This document shows, in pieces, positions 8,017 through 17,280 of a stretch of 64,000 bases of DNA. Each line of letters starts with the position of its first letter. The first letter of the stretch is position 1. Position numbers and translations under genes: made by a program. The DNA is from VYFG01 sp965213885 (lineage in GTDB: Bacteria; Pseudomonadota; Gammaproteobacteria; Arenicellales; Poriferihabitantaceae), in the NCBI GenBank assembly GCA_965213885.1, contig OZ243919.1, forward strand, positions 1,302,001 through 1,366,000. Reading direction: 5' to 3'. A model generated the notes under the pieces. It made no database searches, was not told the origin of the DNA, and worked only from the letters and a program-made list of their open reading frames with translations.

Positions 8017-9351
8017 TCATTCGTCTTCGCCCAGAGTCTGCATCACCCACCTTGCCGTACGCAGCAGACGGGCATCATCCCTGAACTGCCCAACGAGCTG
8101 TACTCCGACCGGAAGGCCGGACTCGCCCTGCAGCAGGGGCAGTGTCAGCGTGGGCACGCCACAAAACGTCCATGGCGTGGCGAACATCGGGTTGCCCGTG
8201 GTCTCCAGTCCCCGGGGGGCCTCACCCGGTGCCGAGGGCGTGATGATGACATCATATTCATCGAAGTATTCATCCAGGATGCCGTTCAGGAGCGGCCGCG
8301 ACTCCATGGCGTTGATGTAATCCCGTGCGGTAATTTCCTTCCCGCGGGTCATCATGTCTTCCACCATCGGTTGGAAAAACTGGCTCCCCTTGTCGTGAAC
8401 CGCCTCATACCATGTAGCCATTTCGGCGGCATTGACCGTATCCAGGGCCTGCCAGGCAGAATCGAAGGCCGGACCCATGGTGATCTCGGTGACCCGGCCG
8501 CCCAGGGCATCCGCCACTTCCTCCAGGCCCCCTTTCGAACTGTCGTCCAGTTGATCCCATCGGGTGGTCCGCAGCAATGCGAAACGTGGAGCTACCGGAG
8601 GTTCTGTCCTGCAGACTGAGAGCAGGGGAGGTACGGGCCCGCTGCCGGTCGTGGAGGTATCCTGCGGATCAGCGCCCATCATCACCTCGGCAAGCAGGGC
8701 GGCATCTTCCACACAACGCGTGAACACCCCCACCTGATCGAGAAATGGCGACTGGCGGAGAACGCCGGTGCGGGAGATCAATCCATAGCTGGGCTTGAAT
8801 CCCACCGTGCCGCAGAACGCTGCCGGGCGGATAACCGAACCGTTGGTCTGGGTGCCCACGGCTCCGGGAACCATATAGGATGCGACCGCCGCGGCGCTCC
8901 CGCTGCTGGAACCGCCGGGTGTATGGGTCGGGTTGTGGGGATTGGTGGTTTTGCCCGGCATGAAAGTCGCCAGCCCGGCAGTGACCGTCTTGCCCATGAT
9001 CAATGCGCCTTGTTGCTGCAGCTTGTCCACCAGCACCGCGTTCCTGCGGGGAACCCGCCCCTCGAACAACGGAAAACCATGCTCTGTCGGGATCAGCTCG
9101 GTATCGATGATGTCCTTGATACCGATGGGGATCCCGTGCAGCCGCCCAGGCACCTTGCCGCAGCGGCGTTCGTCGTCCAGCCGGTCCGCCTGGCGCCGGG
9201 CGTGCTCGGGGTCCAGCCAGGCCCAGGCATGGATATCGTGGTCGAAGGCCTCGATGCGTGCGAGGCAGTCATCAACCAGTTCTCTGACGGTGATGGCACC
9301 GGTCACAAGCATTTCAGACGCCTGGCATAAACCCAATGAATGCAGTGACAT
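8017..9351 (-). CDS. Amidase, amidase-signature family
   Basis: Hydrolase of 444 residues with the amidase-signature triad: Lys79 in GIPIGIKD, the cis-serine region GGSSSGSAA (146-154) and the nucleophile Ser172 in TNGSVIRPAAF. It resembles GatA-like and ureido/amide hydrolases, but no gatB or gatC is nearby, so it is more likely a catabolic amidase than tRNA amidotransferase. It follows the TRAP permease gene after 27 bp, which implies that the imported solute, or a product of it, is an amide. No signal peptide is visible, so hydrolysis is cytosolic. Confidence 0.88.
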   Translation of the reverse strand: MSLHSLGLCQASEMLVTGAITVRELVDDCLARIEAFDHDIHAWAWLDPEHARRQADRLDDERRCGKVPGRLHGIPIGIKDIIDTELIPTEHGFPLFEGRVPRRNAVLVDKLQQQGALIMGKTVTAGLATFMPGKTTNPHNPTHTPGGSSSGSAAAVASYMVPGAVGTQTNGSVIRPAAFCGTVGFKPSYGLISRTGVLRQSPFLDQVGVFTRCVEDAALLAEVMMGADPQDTSTTGSGPVPPLLSVCRTEPPVAPRFALLRTTRWDQLDDSSKGGLEEVADALGGRVTEITMGPAFDSAWQALDTVNAAEMATWYEAVHDKGSQFFQPMVEDMMTRGKEITARDYINAMESRPLLNGILDEYFDEYDVIITPSAPGEAPRGLETTGNPMFATPWTFCGVPTLTLPLLQGESGLPVGVQLVGQFRDDARLLRTARWVMQTLGEDE

Positions 9352-9378
9352 GTCGATGGACGATGTTCAGTGTCCCTG

Positions 9379-10737
9379 TCAGGAGGGGATCTTGCCGAAG
9401 AAATAGTCAGGCAGCCACAGTGCTATCTCCGGAAAGACATACACCAGCACCATGGTCAGAATCACGATTCCAAGGTAGGGCATGATGCCACGGAAAATCT
9501 CCATGAGCTGTATATGCGGCGGAGCCACGCCCTTCAGGTAGTAGGCCGACATGGCCATGGGGGGGGTCAGGAACGATGTTTGCAGGTTGAGCGCGATCAG
9601 CATGGCGAACATGTACGGGTTCACCCCGAACGTGTCCAGCATCGGCAGGAAGATCGGTACGAAGATAATGAGAATCTCCGTCCACTCCAGGGGCCAGCCC
9701 AGGAGAAAGATGACGAGCTGGGCGAGGATCAGGAAGCCCACGGTGCCAAGGCTCATGCTGATGATCCATTCTTCGATCAGGGCATGTCCTCCCAGGTAGG
9801 AGAAGACCGAGGCAAAGGTCCATGACCCGACAAAAAGCCAGCAGACCATAGCGGAAGTCTTGGCCGTGAGAAATACCGATTCCTTGAAACGCTCCCAGGT
9901 GAGGGAGCGGTAGACCAAGGCTAGAACCAAACCGCCCATTGCACCAACTCCCGCTGCTTCTGCCGGTGTGGCCAGACCCAGCAGAATGCACCCCAGCACC
10001 GACATGATCAGAACGGCAAGCGGCACCACGGAGGTCACCACCTGCACCAGGATCATCCCGGCCGATGGCACATCCTCTTCCTTGGGCTTGGGCGCCAGAG
10101 AGGGATTGAGAGAGGCTCTGATGATGACGTAAAACATGTAGAACCCGGCCAGTATCAGTCCCGGGAACATCGCCGCCGCATAAAGACGCAACGGAGAGAG
10201 CTCCGCGATCGCCGCGTAGACGATCAGCATGATGCTTGGCGGTATCAGGATGCCGAGACAGCCGCCGGCGCAGATCACGCCGGAGGCAAAACTGTTGTTG
10301 TACCCGGCCTTCAGCATCGCGGGAAAGGCCAGCATTCCCATCAATGTGACCACCGCGCCGATAATACCGGTGGCGGTGGCGAAAATGGCACAGGTCATCA
10401 ATGCCGCCACTGCCATGGATCCTGGCAGGTGTCGGGCGGCGAGCTGCAGGGAAAAAAACAGCCGGTTGACGATATTCGCACGCTCCACCACATACCCCAT
10501 GAAGAGGAATAGCGGGATCGCTACAAGCACATCATTGGACATCACGGAGAACGTGTTCTGCACCGTGAGATCGAAAATGCGATTATCGAAGATCGTATCC
10601 ATCCGAAGTTCGTCATAGTACGCGTAGTATCCGAATGCCAAGCCCATGGCCAGCAAGGTGAAGGCGATGGGAAATCCCAGCAGGACCGTGAAGATGAACA
10701 GGCCCAGCATCAGGATCGCTATTTGAGGATCAGTCAT
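9379..10737 (-). CDS. dctM: TRAP transporter large permease DctM
   Basis: Inner-membrane protein of 452 residues with about twelve hydrophobic segments, the sodium-coupled translocating subunit of a TRAP transporter. Family signatures include the GIIGAVVTLMGMLAFPAML segment, CLGILIPPSIMLIVYA near residue 160 and PPMAMSAYYLKG near the C-terminus. ATG at 10735-10737 is preferred over a start four codons upstream. It starts 12 bp after dctQ, and the amidase follows. An 8-bp C run at 9559-9566 (plus-strand G) sits inside the coding sequence. Confidence 0.92.
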   Translation of the reverse strand: MTDPQIAILMLGLFIFTVLLGFPIAFTLLAMGLAFGYYAYYDELRMDTIFDNRIFDLTVQNTFSVMSNDVLVAIPLFLFMGYVVERANIVNRLFFSLQLAARHLPGSMAVAALMTCAIFATATGIIGAVVTLMGMLAFPAMLKAGYNNSFASGVICAGGCLGILIPPSIMLIVYAAIAELSPLRLYAAAMFPGLILAGFYMFYVIIRASLNPSLAPKPKEEDVPSAGMILVQVVTSVVPLAVLIMSVLGCILLGLATPAEAAGVGAMGGLVLALVYRSLTWERFKESVFLTAKTSAMVCWLFVGSWTFASVFSYLGGHALIEEWIISMSLGTVGFLILAQLVIFLLGWPLEWTEILIIFVPIFLPMLDTFGVNPYMFAMLIALNLQTSFLTPPMAMSAYYLKGVAPPHIQLMEIFRGIMPYLGIVILTMVLVYVFPEIALWLPDYFFGKIPS

Positions 10738-10749
10738 ATCGACGCACAA

Positions 10750-11331
10750 TCAGTGATGTTCTTTCTTAGGGTATTCCTGCTGGTGGATCATCATATTCTC
10801 CGTCTCCTCGACATCATGCATCCTTTTCGGCCAGTAGCCGTTCCGGATACACATAATGCAGCGAATGGATTCCGCCAGACCCTGGAGAAAGATCAGGACT
10901 CCGGCAACCGGGATCAGCGTCTTGAAGAAATAGATCTGTATCCGCGCCGGGCTGCTCCAGCTGACCTCCTTGTAAAACCACGAATCCGCGGCGAATCCGT
11001 AACCATACCAGGTCAGGGCGAAAACCGCCGGCAGAAGAAAAATGATATACAGGACGAGATCAAGGGTGGCCTGGGTTCTCTGGGTCATCAGGCGGTAGAG
11101 AACATCGCCCCGGACATGCGCATCCTGAGCAAGGGCATAGGCGCCCGCCATCACAAAAAGCGATCCGTACATCTGCACACTCATGTCAAATGCCCAGACC
11201 GTGGGTGCGTTCAGGACGTAGCGGACGAAGACCTCATAGCAGGTGGCGAAGGTCAGAACAACAATGCACCAGGCAAAGCACTTGCCAACCCAGACGCTCA
11301 GGCTGTCCACGAAATGGAGGAACTTGTTCAT
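10750..11331 (-). CDS. dctQ: TRAP transporter small permease DctQ
   Basis: Membrane protein of 193 residues with four hydrophobic segments, the small TRAP subunit that bridges the binding protein and DctM. The FATCYEVFVRYVLNAPTVWA segment (residues 28-47) carries the family's E-x-x-x-R-Y-x-x-x-x-P-x-x-W pattern. The C-terminal tail is hydrophilic and rich in Glu and His. ATG at 11329-11331 is chosen because the upstream extension lacks membrane character. It is separated from dctP by 115 bp that contain a strong hairpin. Confidence 0.9.
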   Translation of the reverse strand: MNKFLHFVDSLSVWVGKCFAWCIVVLTFATCYEVFVRYVLNAPTVWAFDMSVQMYGSLFVMAGAYALAQDAHVRGDVLYRLMTQRTQATLDLVLYIIFLLPAVFALTWYGYGFAADSWFYKEVSWSSPARIQIYFFKTLIPVAGVLIFLQGLAESIRCIMCIRNGYWPKRMHDVEETENMMIHQQEYPKKEHH

Positions 11332-11404
11332 GGCATGCGCTCTCGACCGGACTGTGGCGTGGAGTGAACCGTGTTGGGAGGGCGCAGTGATACGGCACAT
11401 GGAA

Positions 11405-11430
11405 TCCGGGCCGGCAATCGCCGGCCCGGA
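11405..11430 (-). promoter_or_regulatory. GC-rich hairpin between dctP and dctQ
   Basis: An 11-bp perfect stem (TCCGGGCCGGC / GCCGGCCCGGA, loop AATC) lies 17 bp past the dctP stop on the transcribed strand. No T run follows, so it is more likely to protect the 3' end of the dctP message or partly attenuate read-through than to be a full terminator. This arrangement would allow more binding protein than permease to be made. Confidence 0.6.
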
Positions 11431-11446
11431 CTGGATCGCATACCGA

Positions 11447-12559
11447 TCAGGTCAGGCTGCCGAAGTAATGCTCGTAAGCACCGGCGTAGTTGGGAGCGTT
11501 CAATAGCTCGTAACGCACCACGCGCTTTGCCCAGGCCTTCTGCGACTCAATCACCTTGGCAAAGAATGGATCGTCCGCCGCAATGCGTTCCGACACCACG
11601 TCCCAGGCATTGAGTTGGTCCTGCATGACCGAATTCGGCGTCTTGTAGACGTTGACGCCATACTCATCCTGCAGTGAGATGAGGTCATTGGAGTAACGAT
11701 CCTGATATTTCCATGTGAAATCCGTGGAAGCCGCCTCCGAGGCGTATTCTAGAATCTTCTGATGCTCCGTGGAGAGTTTGTTGAACAGGCTCTTGTTGTA
11801 GATGACTTCAAAAGCCTCCTGGCTCTGGTGGAAGCTGCCAAGGTGGTAATGCTTGGAAACATCCTGCATGCCGAAGTCCTTGTCCGAGGTCGGATTGTTG
11901 AATTCGGCCGCATCGATCAGACCACTCTTCATCGCCGGCTGGATCTCCCCGCCCGGAAGCTGAACCACCGACATGCCCATTTCCTGGAGAACGTCCGCCG
12001 CGAGTCCCACGGTGCGGTACTTGAGTCCCTTCATCTGGCCGGAGTCATTGATCCGCTCATTGAACCACCCGAGGGGCTGCGCCGGCATCGGGCTGTTGAA
12101 GAATCCCACCAGGTCGAGCTTGAGGGTCTCCATCAATTCGTAATAGAGTTCGTTTCCTCCGCCATACTTGATCCAGCCCAGCAGTTGGTTGGCGTTCCAG
12201 CCAAAGCAGGGGCCGGTGCCGAACAGGGAGGCCGCCGGGCTCTTCGAATACCAGTAGGCAGTCACCAGGTGGGCTCCGTCCAGAACTCCCTTGTGCACCG
12301 CGGTCTGCATCTCGGCGGTTTTGACCACCGAGTTGACTGACAGCAAGTCGATCTTCAGGGATCCACCAGACATCTCGTTGACCTTGTTGACATAGTCTTG
12401 GGCGAATTCGAGAAAAATGCCGCCACCCCAGGCAGCCTGTACCTTGAGCACAGTCTGGGCCTAGGCGAGATAGGGTACCGCGGCGACCGCGGCGGTGGTG
12501 CCCACGGCAGCGCCTTTCAGGAATTTCCGGCGCGAAGGTTGTTTGACGTCTTTACTCAT
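11447..12559 (-). pseudogene. TRAP transporter substrate-binding protein (DctP/TakP-like) with in-frame amber codon
   Basis: Periplasmic binding protein of about 370 codons. The ATG at 12557-12559 follows a good GGAGGA site. A Tat signal peptide is clear, with SRRKFLKG at residues 9-16 and an Ala-rich region ending at PYLA (residue 32). Codon 33 is TAG (12461-12463), right at the expected signal cleavage site; a CAG there would give ALAQAQT-like processing. After it the frame is fully open with TakP-like signatures: a conserved Arg in LKYRTVG and the PGGEIQPAMKSGLIDAAEF segment. A GTG at codon 37 could restart translation, but without the export signal. As read, the gene would be non-functional unless the codon is suppressed or is a sequencing error. 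The rest of the operon is intact. Confidence 0.85.
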
Positions 12560-12689
12560 ATAACTGTTCCTCCAGATTGAGGTGGTGGTTGATGGGTCCG
12601 TCATGACACGACCTGTACGCTCCCTGTCAGCACGCGTTCGGCTTGGGAGATGTTTATCGAATCGATCCGGTAGTGCACTAGGATGCACG

Positions 12690-13379
12690 GGCCCGGCTTC
12701 GGACCTGAAGCCCCGGCATTATAACTGGAATCAATGCAGACACCAGAATCAAATAACAGAATTGTCTATTTCGGGTATGAGTATTCTCCGGTATGGCATG
12801 CCTTGCCACGAAAGACAACAATACCGGGGGACAAACAGGCTACTGGGGTCGTTGAGTCATCGCGGAGGCGCAAACTCCGCCAGTCCTGAACCAACCCAGT
12901 CATTCCCGCAGCACCCGAAGCAAATACCGAGAGCGCAAGAGCGCACGGCCTATCCGGACAGGAACCCCGACCATGAGGCCAGATCACACGACTCATGCAC
13001 CTTTGGCGGGGAGGGGAAAATACGTGGGGAAGGGAAAGGACTGTTGACTGAATGAACCGTCAGTATGGGAGTTGCGGATCTTGTGCGATGCGGCCAGGAA
13101 TCTCCAGAGCATTTTCGTAATGCCGTTCCGTACATTGGCAGACCGGTAACATTTCCTTGCAGACTGGCATTATCGGCATTGCGACCGCAGGGACCGGTTC
13201 CTGCGTTTCGGGCAGTACCAGGAATGCATTCATCTCCCGTGGACCTGCTTTCCTGATCGGTTTTAATCCGAGTTGGTGATCCATCGGTTCCGCCGCAGGC
13301 CCTTCCTCCCGGATTCCACCTTCACACTCAAACCGAGCTTTTACCTATAATTGCGGTCTGATGCATACCTGAAATCAAC
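12690..13379. other. Divergent intergenic region between dctP and glcD, no gene recognised
   Basis: About 690 bp between the two divergent operons. Open frames here have no recognisable family, poor starts and unlikely composition. It must hold the glcD promoter and probably the dctP promoter. I did not identify a regulator site with confidence. It may contain decayed coding sequence. Confidence 0.5.
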
Positions 13380-14858
13380 TTGCACGACGAATCAACCCCA
13401 ACCCGGATCCCTTCAGTCCTGTTGAGGACGCTGCATGAACTGCTGCCTGGTGCCAACGTTCTCACGGAACCCTCCGAACTGATCCCCTACGAGTGCGACG
13501 GCCTCAGCGCCTATCGCCAACGCCCGATGGTGGTGGTGCTGCCGGAGACCCCGGAACAGGTCATACAGGTTCTGAATGCCTGTCGTGAGCATGGTGTGCC
13601 CGTTGTCGCCCGCGGGGCCGGCACCGGCCTTTCCGGTGGTGCATTGCCGCTGGCGAATGGAGTCCTGCTGGCATTGGCCAAATTCAACCGGATCCTTGAA
13701 ATTGATGTCGAAAAGCGTATCGCGAGAGTCCAGCCGGGCGTCAGAAACCTGGCGATCTCCGAGGCCGCAGCACCTCACGGCCTGTACTATGCACCTGACC
13801 CCAGTTCGCAGATCGCCTGCTCCATCGGTGGCAACGTGGCGGAAAATTCGGGTGGTGTGCACTGCCTGAAATACGGACTGACAGTCCACAATATTCTGCG
13901 TCTCAAGGTGGCAACCATTGAGGGCGAGATCCTGACCATCGGATCCGATGCGCCCGACTGTCCGGGCTATGATCTGCTGGCGGTGATGACAGGGTCCGAG
14001 GGGTTGCTCGGCATTGTGCTGGAGGTGACAGTCAAGCTGCTACCGATGCCGAGCCATACCAGCCTTGTGCTAGCTGCCTTCGGGGACGTGGAATCCGCCG
14101 GAGCGGCTGTCGGCGGAGTCATCGCGGACGGGATCATTCCCGCAGGACTGGAAATGATGGACAATTTCGCGATCCGGGCAACCGAGGATTTCGCCCACTG
14201 CGGGTACCCGGTGGATGCCGAAGCGATCCTGCTGTGCGAGGTGGACGGGACCGAGGCCGACACCACGGCCCAGGTCGGGCGCGTGGAAGCGGTGATGCGA
14301 AGGAACGGCGCCACGGAAGTACGGGTGGCCAGGAACGAGGCGGAGCGCCTGCTGTTCTGGAAAGGCCGAAAGATGGCATTTCCCGCCATGGGACGCATTT
14401 CACCGGATTACTACTGCATCGACGGCACCATTCCCCGAAAGAGCCTGCCCGCGGTACTGCGCAAGATGCAGCAATGGTCGAAGGAATTCGATCTCCGGGT
14501 GGCCAATGTATTCCATGCCGGTGACGGCAACCTTCACCCTCTGATTCTCTACGACGCCAACAGACCCGGGGAACTTGAGCGGACAGAAGCCTTTGCCGGG
14601 AGGATACTTGACCTCTGTGTGGAGGTGGGTGGCACCATCACCGGGGAGCACGGCGTGGGCGTGGAGAAGATCAACCAGATGTGTACACAGTTCAACAGCG
14701 ATGAACTGGCGCAGTTTCACGCCCTCAAGGCTGCATTCGATCCGGATGGACTGCTCAATCCCGGCAAGGCGGTTCCCACGCTTCAACGTTGTGCGGAACT
14801 CGGTGGCATGCACGTTCACCATGGTGAACTGCCTTTTCCGGAACTGGAACGGTTCTGA
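13380..14858 (+). CDS. glcD: Glycolate oxidase FAD subunit GlcD
   Basis: FAD-linked oxidase of 492 residues that oxidises glycolate to glyoxylate with GlcE and GlcF. It follows E. coli GlcD almost motif for motif: IPYECDGLSAYR (residues 40-51), the FAD-binding stretches RGAGTGLSGGALPL (77-90) and CSIGGNVAENSGGVHCLKYG (147-166), NVFHAGDGNLHPLI near residue 380, and a C-terminal end in HVHHGELPFPELERF. The start is a TTG (13380-13382), as no in-frame ATG is available upstream; its length then matches the family. It overlaps glcE by one base. Confidence 0.95.
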   Translation: MHDESTPTRIPSVLLRTLHELLPGANVLTEPSELIPYECDGLSAYRQRPMVVVLPETPEQVIQVLNACREHGVPVVARGAGTGLSGGALPLANGVLLALAKFNRILEIDVEKRIARVQPGVRNLAISEAAAPHGLYYAPDPSSQIACSIGGNVAENSGGVHCLKYGLTVHNILRLKVATIEGEILTIGSDAPDCPGYDLLAVMTGSEGLLGIVLEVTVKLLPMPSHTSLVLAAFGDVESAGAAVGGVIADGIIPAGLEMMDNFAIRATEDFAHCGYPVDAEAILLCEVDGTEADTTAQVGRVEAVMRRNGATEVRVARNEAERLLFWKGRKMAFPAMGRISPDYYCIDGTIPRKSLPAVLRKMQQWSKEFDLRVANVFHAGDGNLHPLILYDANRPGELERTEAFAGRILDLCVEVGGTITGEHGVGVEKINQMCTQFNSDELAQFHALKAAFDPDGLLNPGKAVPTLQRCAELGGMHVHHGELPFPELERF

Positions 14859-15934
14859 TGGCAGAAGGGGACAGGACAGAAGACCTGAAGGCCCAGGTGG
14901 AGATCGCTGTTGCCGACAAGACGCCGCTGGAAATCCGCGGCGGAGGGAGCAAGGCATTTTATGGGAGAAGTTCCGGTGCAACGCTTCAGCCGTTGGAAAT
15001 CAGGGACCACAAGGGAATCGTGCACTATGCACCAACAGAACTCGTGATAACCGCCCGTGCTGGCACGCCTATCCGGGACATCAATGCGGCCTTGGCGGAA
15101 GAGAATCAGCAAGTTCCCTTCGAGCCGCCGGAAATGGACGGCCACAGCACGTTGGGCGGTACGCTGGCGACGGGATTCTCCGGCCCTGCGCGCCCCTGGT
15201 CCGGGGCGGCCCGGGACCATGTTCTCGGAACACGCATCATCAATGGTCTGGGACAGGTTCTCCGTTTTGGCGGCGAGGTAATGAAGAACGTTGCGGGCTA
15301 TGATGTTTCAAGGCTGATGGTCGGCGCCATGGGCACTCTCGGCGTGATCCTTGAATCATCCCTCAAGGTCCTGCCAAGACCGGAAAGGGAAGCCAGCGTG
15401 GTATTTCAGATGGATCGCGATTCGAGCCTGGACTTCATGGCCAGGCTGGGTGCGGAGCCGTTGCCGCTGAGTGGCGCCGCCCACTACGACGGACTGCTCC
15501 ACCTGCGTCTGGGCGGCAGTGAGGCCGGGGTCCGGATGGCCATGCAGCAACTGGGCGGGGAGGAGCTTGCATCCGGCCAGGAAATCTGGCACGACCTGCG
15601 GGAATTCGTTCATCCGTTTTTCACAACCGATCTGCCCGTTTGGCGAATTGCGCTGCCGACCGGGGCCAGGCCGGACCTGCCGGGTGATGTTCTGGTTGAC
15701 TGGGGCGGCGGTCAATGGTGGCTGCGTTCGGAAGCGCCGCCCGAAACCATTCGTGGGCCTGTATCCGGGGCAGGGGGGCATGCGACCCTGTTTCGGGGTG
15801 TTGACCGAGAATTCGACGTATTCCACCCCCTGTTACCAGCCATGGCCTCACTGCAGGAACGAATCAGGGCGTCCTTTGACCCGGAGGGCATATTCAACCC
15901 CGGACGCATAACACCCACAGCAGGCGGGAGCTGA
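14858..15934 (+). CDS. glcE: Glycolate oxidase FAD-binding subunit GlcE
   Basis: Second flavin-binding subunit of glycolate oxidase, 358 residues. It has an N-terminal PCMH-type FAD-binding domain (IRGGGSKAFYGR near residue 28, GGTLATGFSGPARPW near 100) and a short C-terminal region ending with FNPGRITP, which is typical of the family. Its ATG shares the last base of the glcD stop (TGATG), so the pair is translationally coupled. Confidence 0.92.
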   Translation: MAEGDRTEDLKAQVEIAVADKTPLEIRGGGSKAFYGRSSGATLQPLEIRDHKGIVHYAPTELVITARAGTPIRDINAALAEENQQVPFEPPEMDGHSTLGGTLATGFSGPARPWSGAARDHVLGTRIINGLGQVLRFGGEVMKNVAGYDVSRLMVGAMGTLGVILESSLKVLPRPEREASVVFQMDRDSSLDFMARLGAEPLPLSGAAHYDGLLHLRLGGSEAGVRMAMQQLGGEELASGQEIWHDLREFVHPFFTTDLPVWRIALPTGARPDLPGDVLVDWGGGQWWLRSEAPPETIRGPVSGAGGHATLFRGVDREFDVFHPLLPAMASLQERIRASFDPEGIFNPGRITPTAGGS

Positions 15935-15936
15935 AC

Positions 15937-17178
15937 ATGGAAACCAATCTCGCGGACTTCATCCGGGACACGCCTCGTGGCAGGGAGGCAGATGCCATAT
16001 TACGCGCATGCGTGCATTGCGGTTTGTGCACCGCGACCTGCCCCACCTATCAGTTGCTCGGTGACGAGTTGGATGGACCGAGAGGCCGCATCTACCAGAT
16101 CAAGCAAATCCTGGAGGGCCTGCCGCCGGATGCACCCACACGGCTTCATCTGGACCGCTGTCTGACCTGCCGCAGCTGCGAGACTACCTGTCCATCCGGG
16201 GTCCGGTATGGCAGGCTTCTGGACATCGGCAGGGCTGTCGTAGCGGAGAAACTGCCCCGTCCAGTTCATCAGAAACTGCTCCGTTGGTGCTTGCGGATGG
16301 TCCTGACCGTGCCCGGAATATTCTTGCCAATGCTGGCCTTGGGCCGGATGGCGCGGTTTCTGCTGCCTGCTGCCCTGCGGGACAAGATTCCACCGAAACA
16401 GGATGTGCCGCCGATCCCCGCGTCCCCCCACCCACGGAAAGTCATTCTGGCAGAGGGTTGTGTCCAGCCTGCATATAAGCCGGCCACCAATGCGGCCCTG
16501 TCCCGTGTATTGCACAGGGCCGGAATCGAAACCATGCGTACAGCCGGTGAACGTTGCTGTGGTGCAGTCAGCTTGCATCTGGATGCGGAAGCCGAGGCCC
16601 TGGACCTGATGCGTGCCAATATCGATGCCTGGTGGCCCCATTTGGAATCCGGCGCCGAAGCCATCGTCAGCAGTGCCAGCGGGTGCGGCGTAATGATCAA
16701 GGATTATGCCCGGGCGCTGGAACATGACCCGGATTACGCGGACAGGGCGGCGAAGGTCAGCGACCTTTGCCTGGATGCCGTTGAATTTCTCTCGCAAGTG
16801 ACCCCGGAACCGGTCCAAGCGGACAGACGCCTGAAAGTGGCTTTCCAGTCTCCCTGCACTCTGCAGCACGGACAGCAGCTTGCCGGGCGTGTGGAGGCAC
16901 TTCTGGCATCTGCGGGACACCACGTCGTCCCGGTACCCGACGCCCATCTGTGCTGCGGCTCGGCGGGCACCTACTCTATATTGCAGAAAAACCTGTCTAC
17001 GCGCCTGCGGGACCGGAAGATCACCTGCCTCATGGAGGGAGAGCCCGATGTGATTGCCACAGCCAACATCGGCTGCCAACTGCATCTGGAGAGTGTTGCC
17101 CGGGTTCCGGTAAGACACTGGGTGGAACTACTGGATGACGGGACGGGGACCGATCCGGCCGGGGCCTTGTCAGGTTAA
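15937..17178 (+). CDS. glcF: Glycolate oxidase iron-sulfur subunit GlcF
   Basis: Electron-transfer subunit of 413 residues that passes electrons from GlcDE to the quinone pool. It has two N-terminal 4Fe-4S motifs: Cys25, 28, 31 and 35 (CVHCGLCTATCP) and Cys75, 78, 81 and 85 (CLTCRSCETTCP). Two cysteine-rich CCG domains follow, seen in GERCCGAVSLH and HLCCGSAGTY, each preceded by the expected upstream cysteine. It starts two bases after glcE. Glyoxylate made here could feed the hydroxyacid dehydrogenase at 6780 or central metabolism. Confidence 0.94.
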   Translation: METNLADFIRDTPRGREADAILRACVHCGLCTATCPTYQLLGDELDGPRGRIYQIKQILEGLPPDAPTRLHLDRCLTCRSCETTCPSGVRYGRLLDIGRAVVAEKLPRPVHQKLLRWCLRMVLTVPGIFLPMLALGRMARFLLPAALRDKIPPKQDVPPIPASPHPRKVILAEGCVQPAYKPATNAALSRVLHRAGIETMRTAGERCCGAVSLHLDAEAEALDLMRANIDAWWPHLESGAEAIVSSASGCGVMIKDYARALEHDPDYADRAAKVSDLCLDAVEFLSQVTPEPVQADRRLKVAFQSPCTLQHGQQLAGRVEALLASAGHHVVPVPDAHLCCGSAGTYSILQKNLSTRLRDRKITCLMEGEPDVIATANIGCQLHLESVARVPVRHWVELLDDGTGTDPAGALSG

Positions 17179-17280
17179 ACTGATCATACACCTTGGTAGC
17201 CTTGCGCTGTCCGGCGCCGGGATTTAAAGTGTCATCAACCCAAGCCAGATTCAACATTCTAGCCAGCCAGCGAGGACAGC

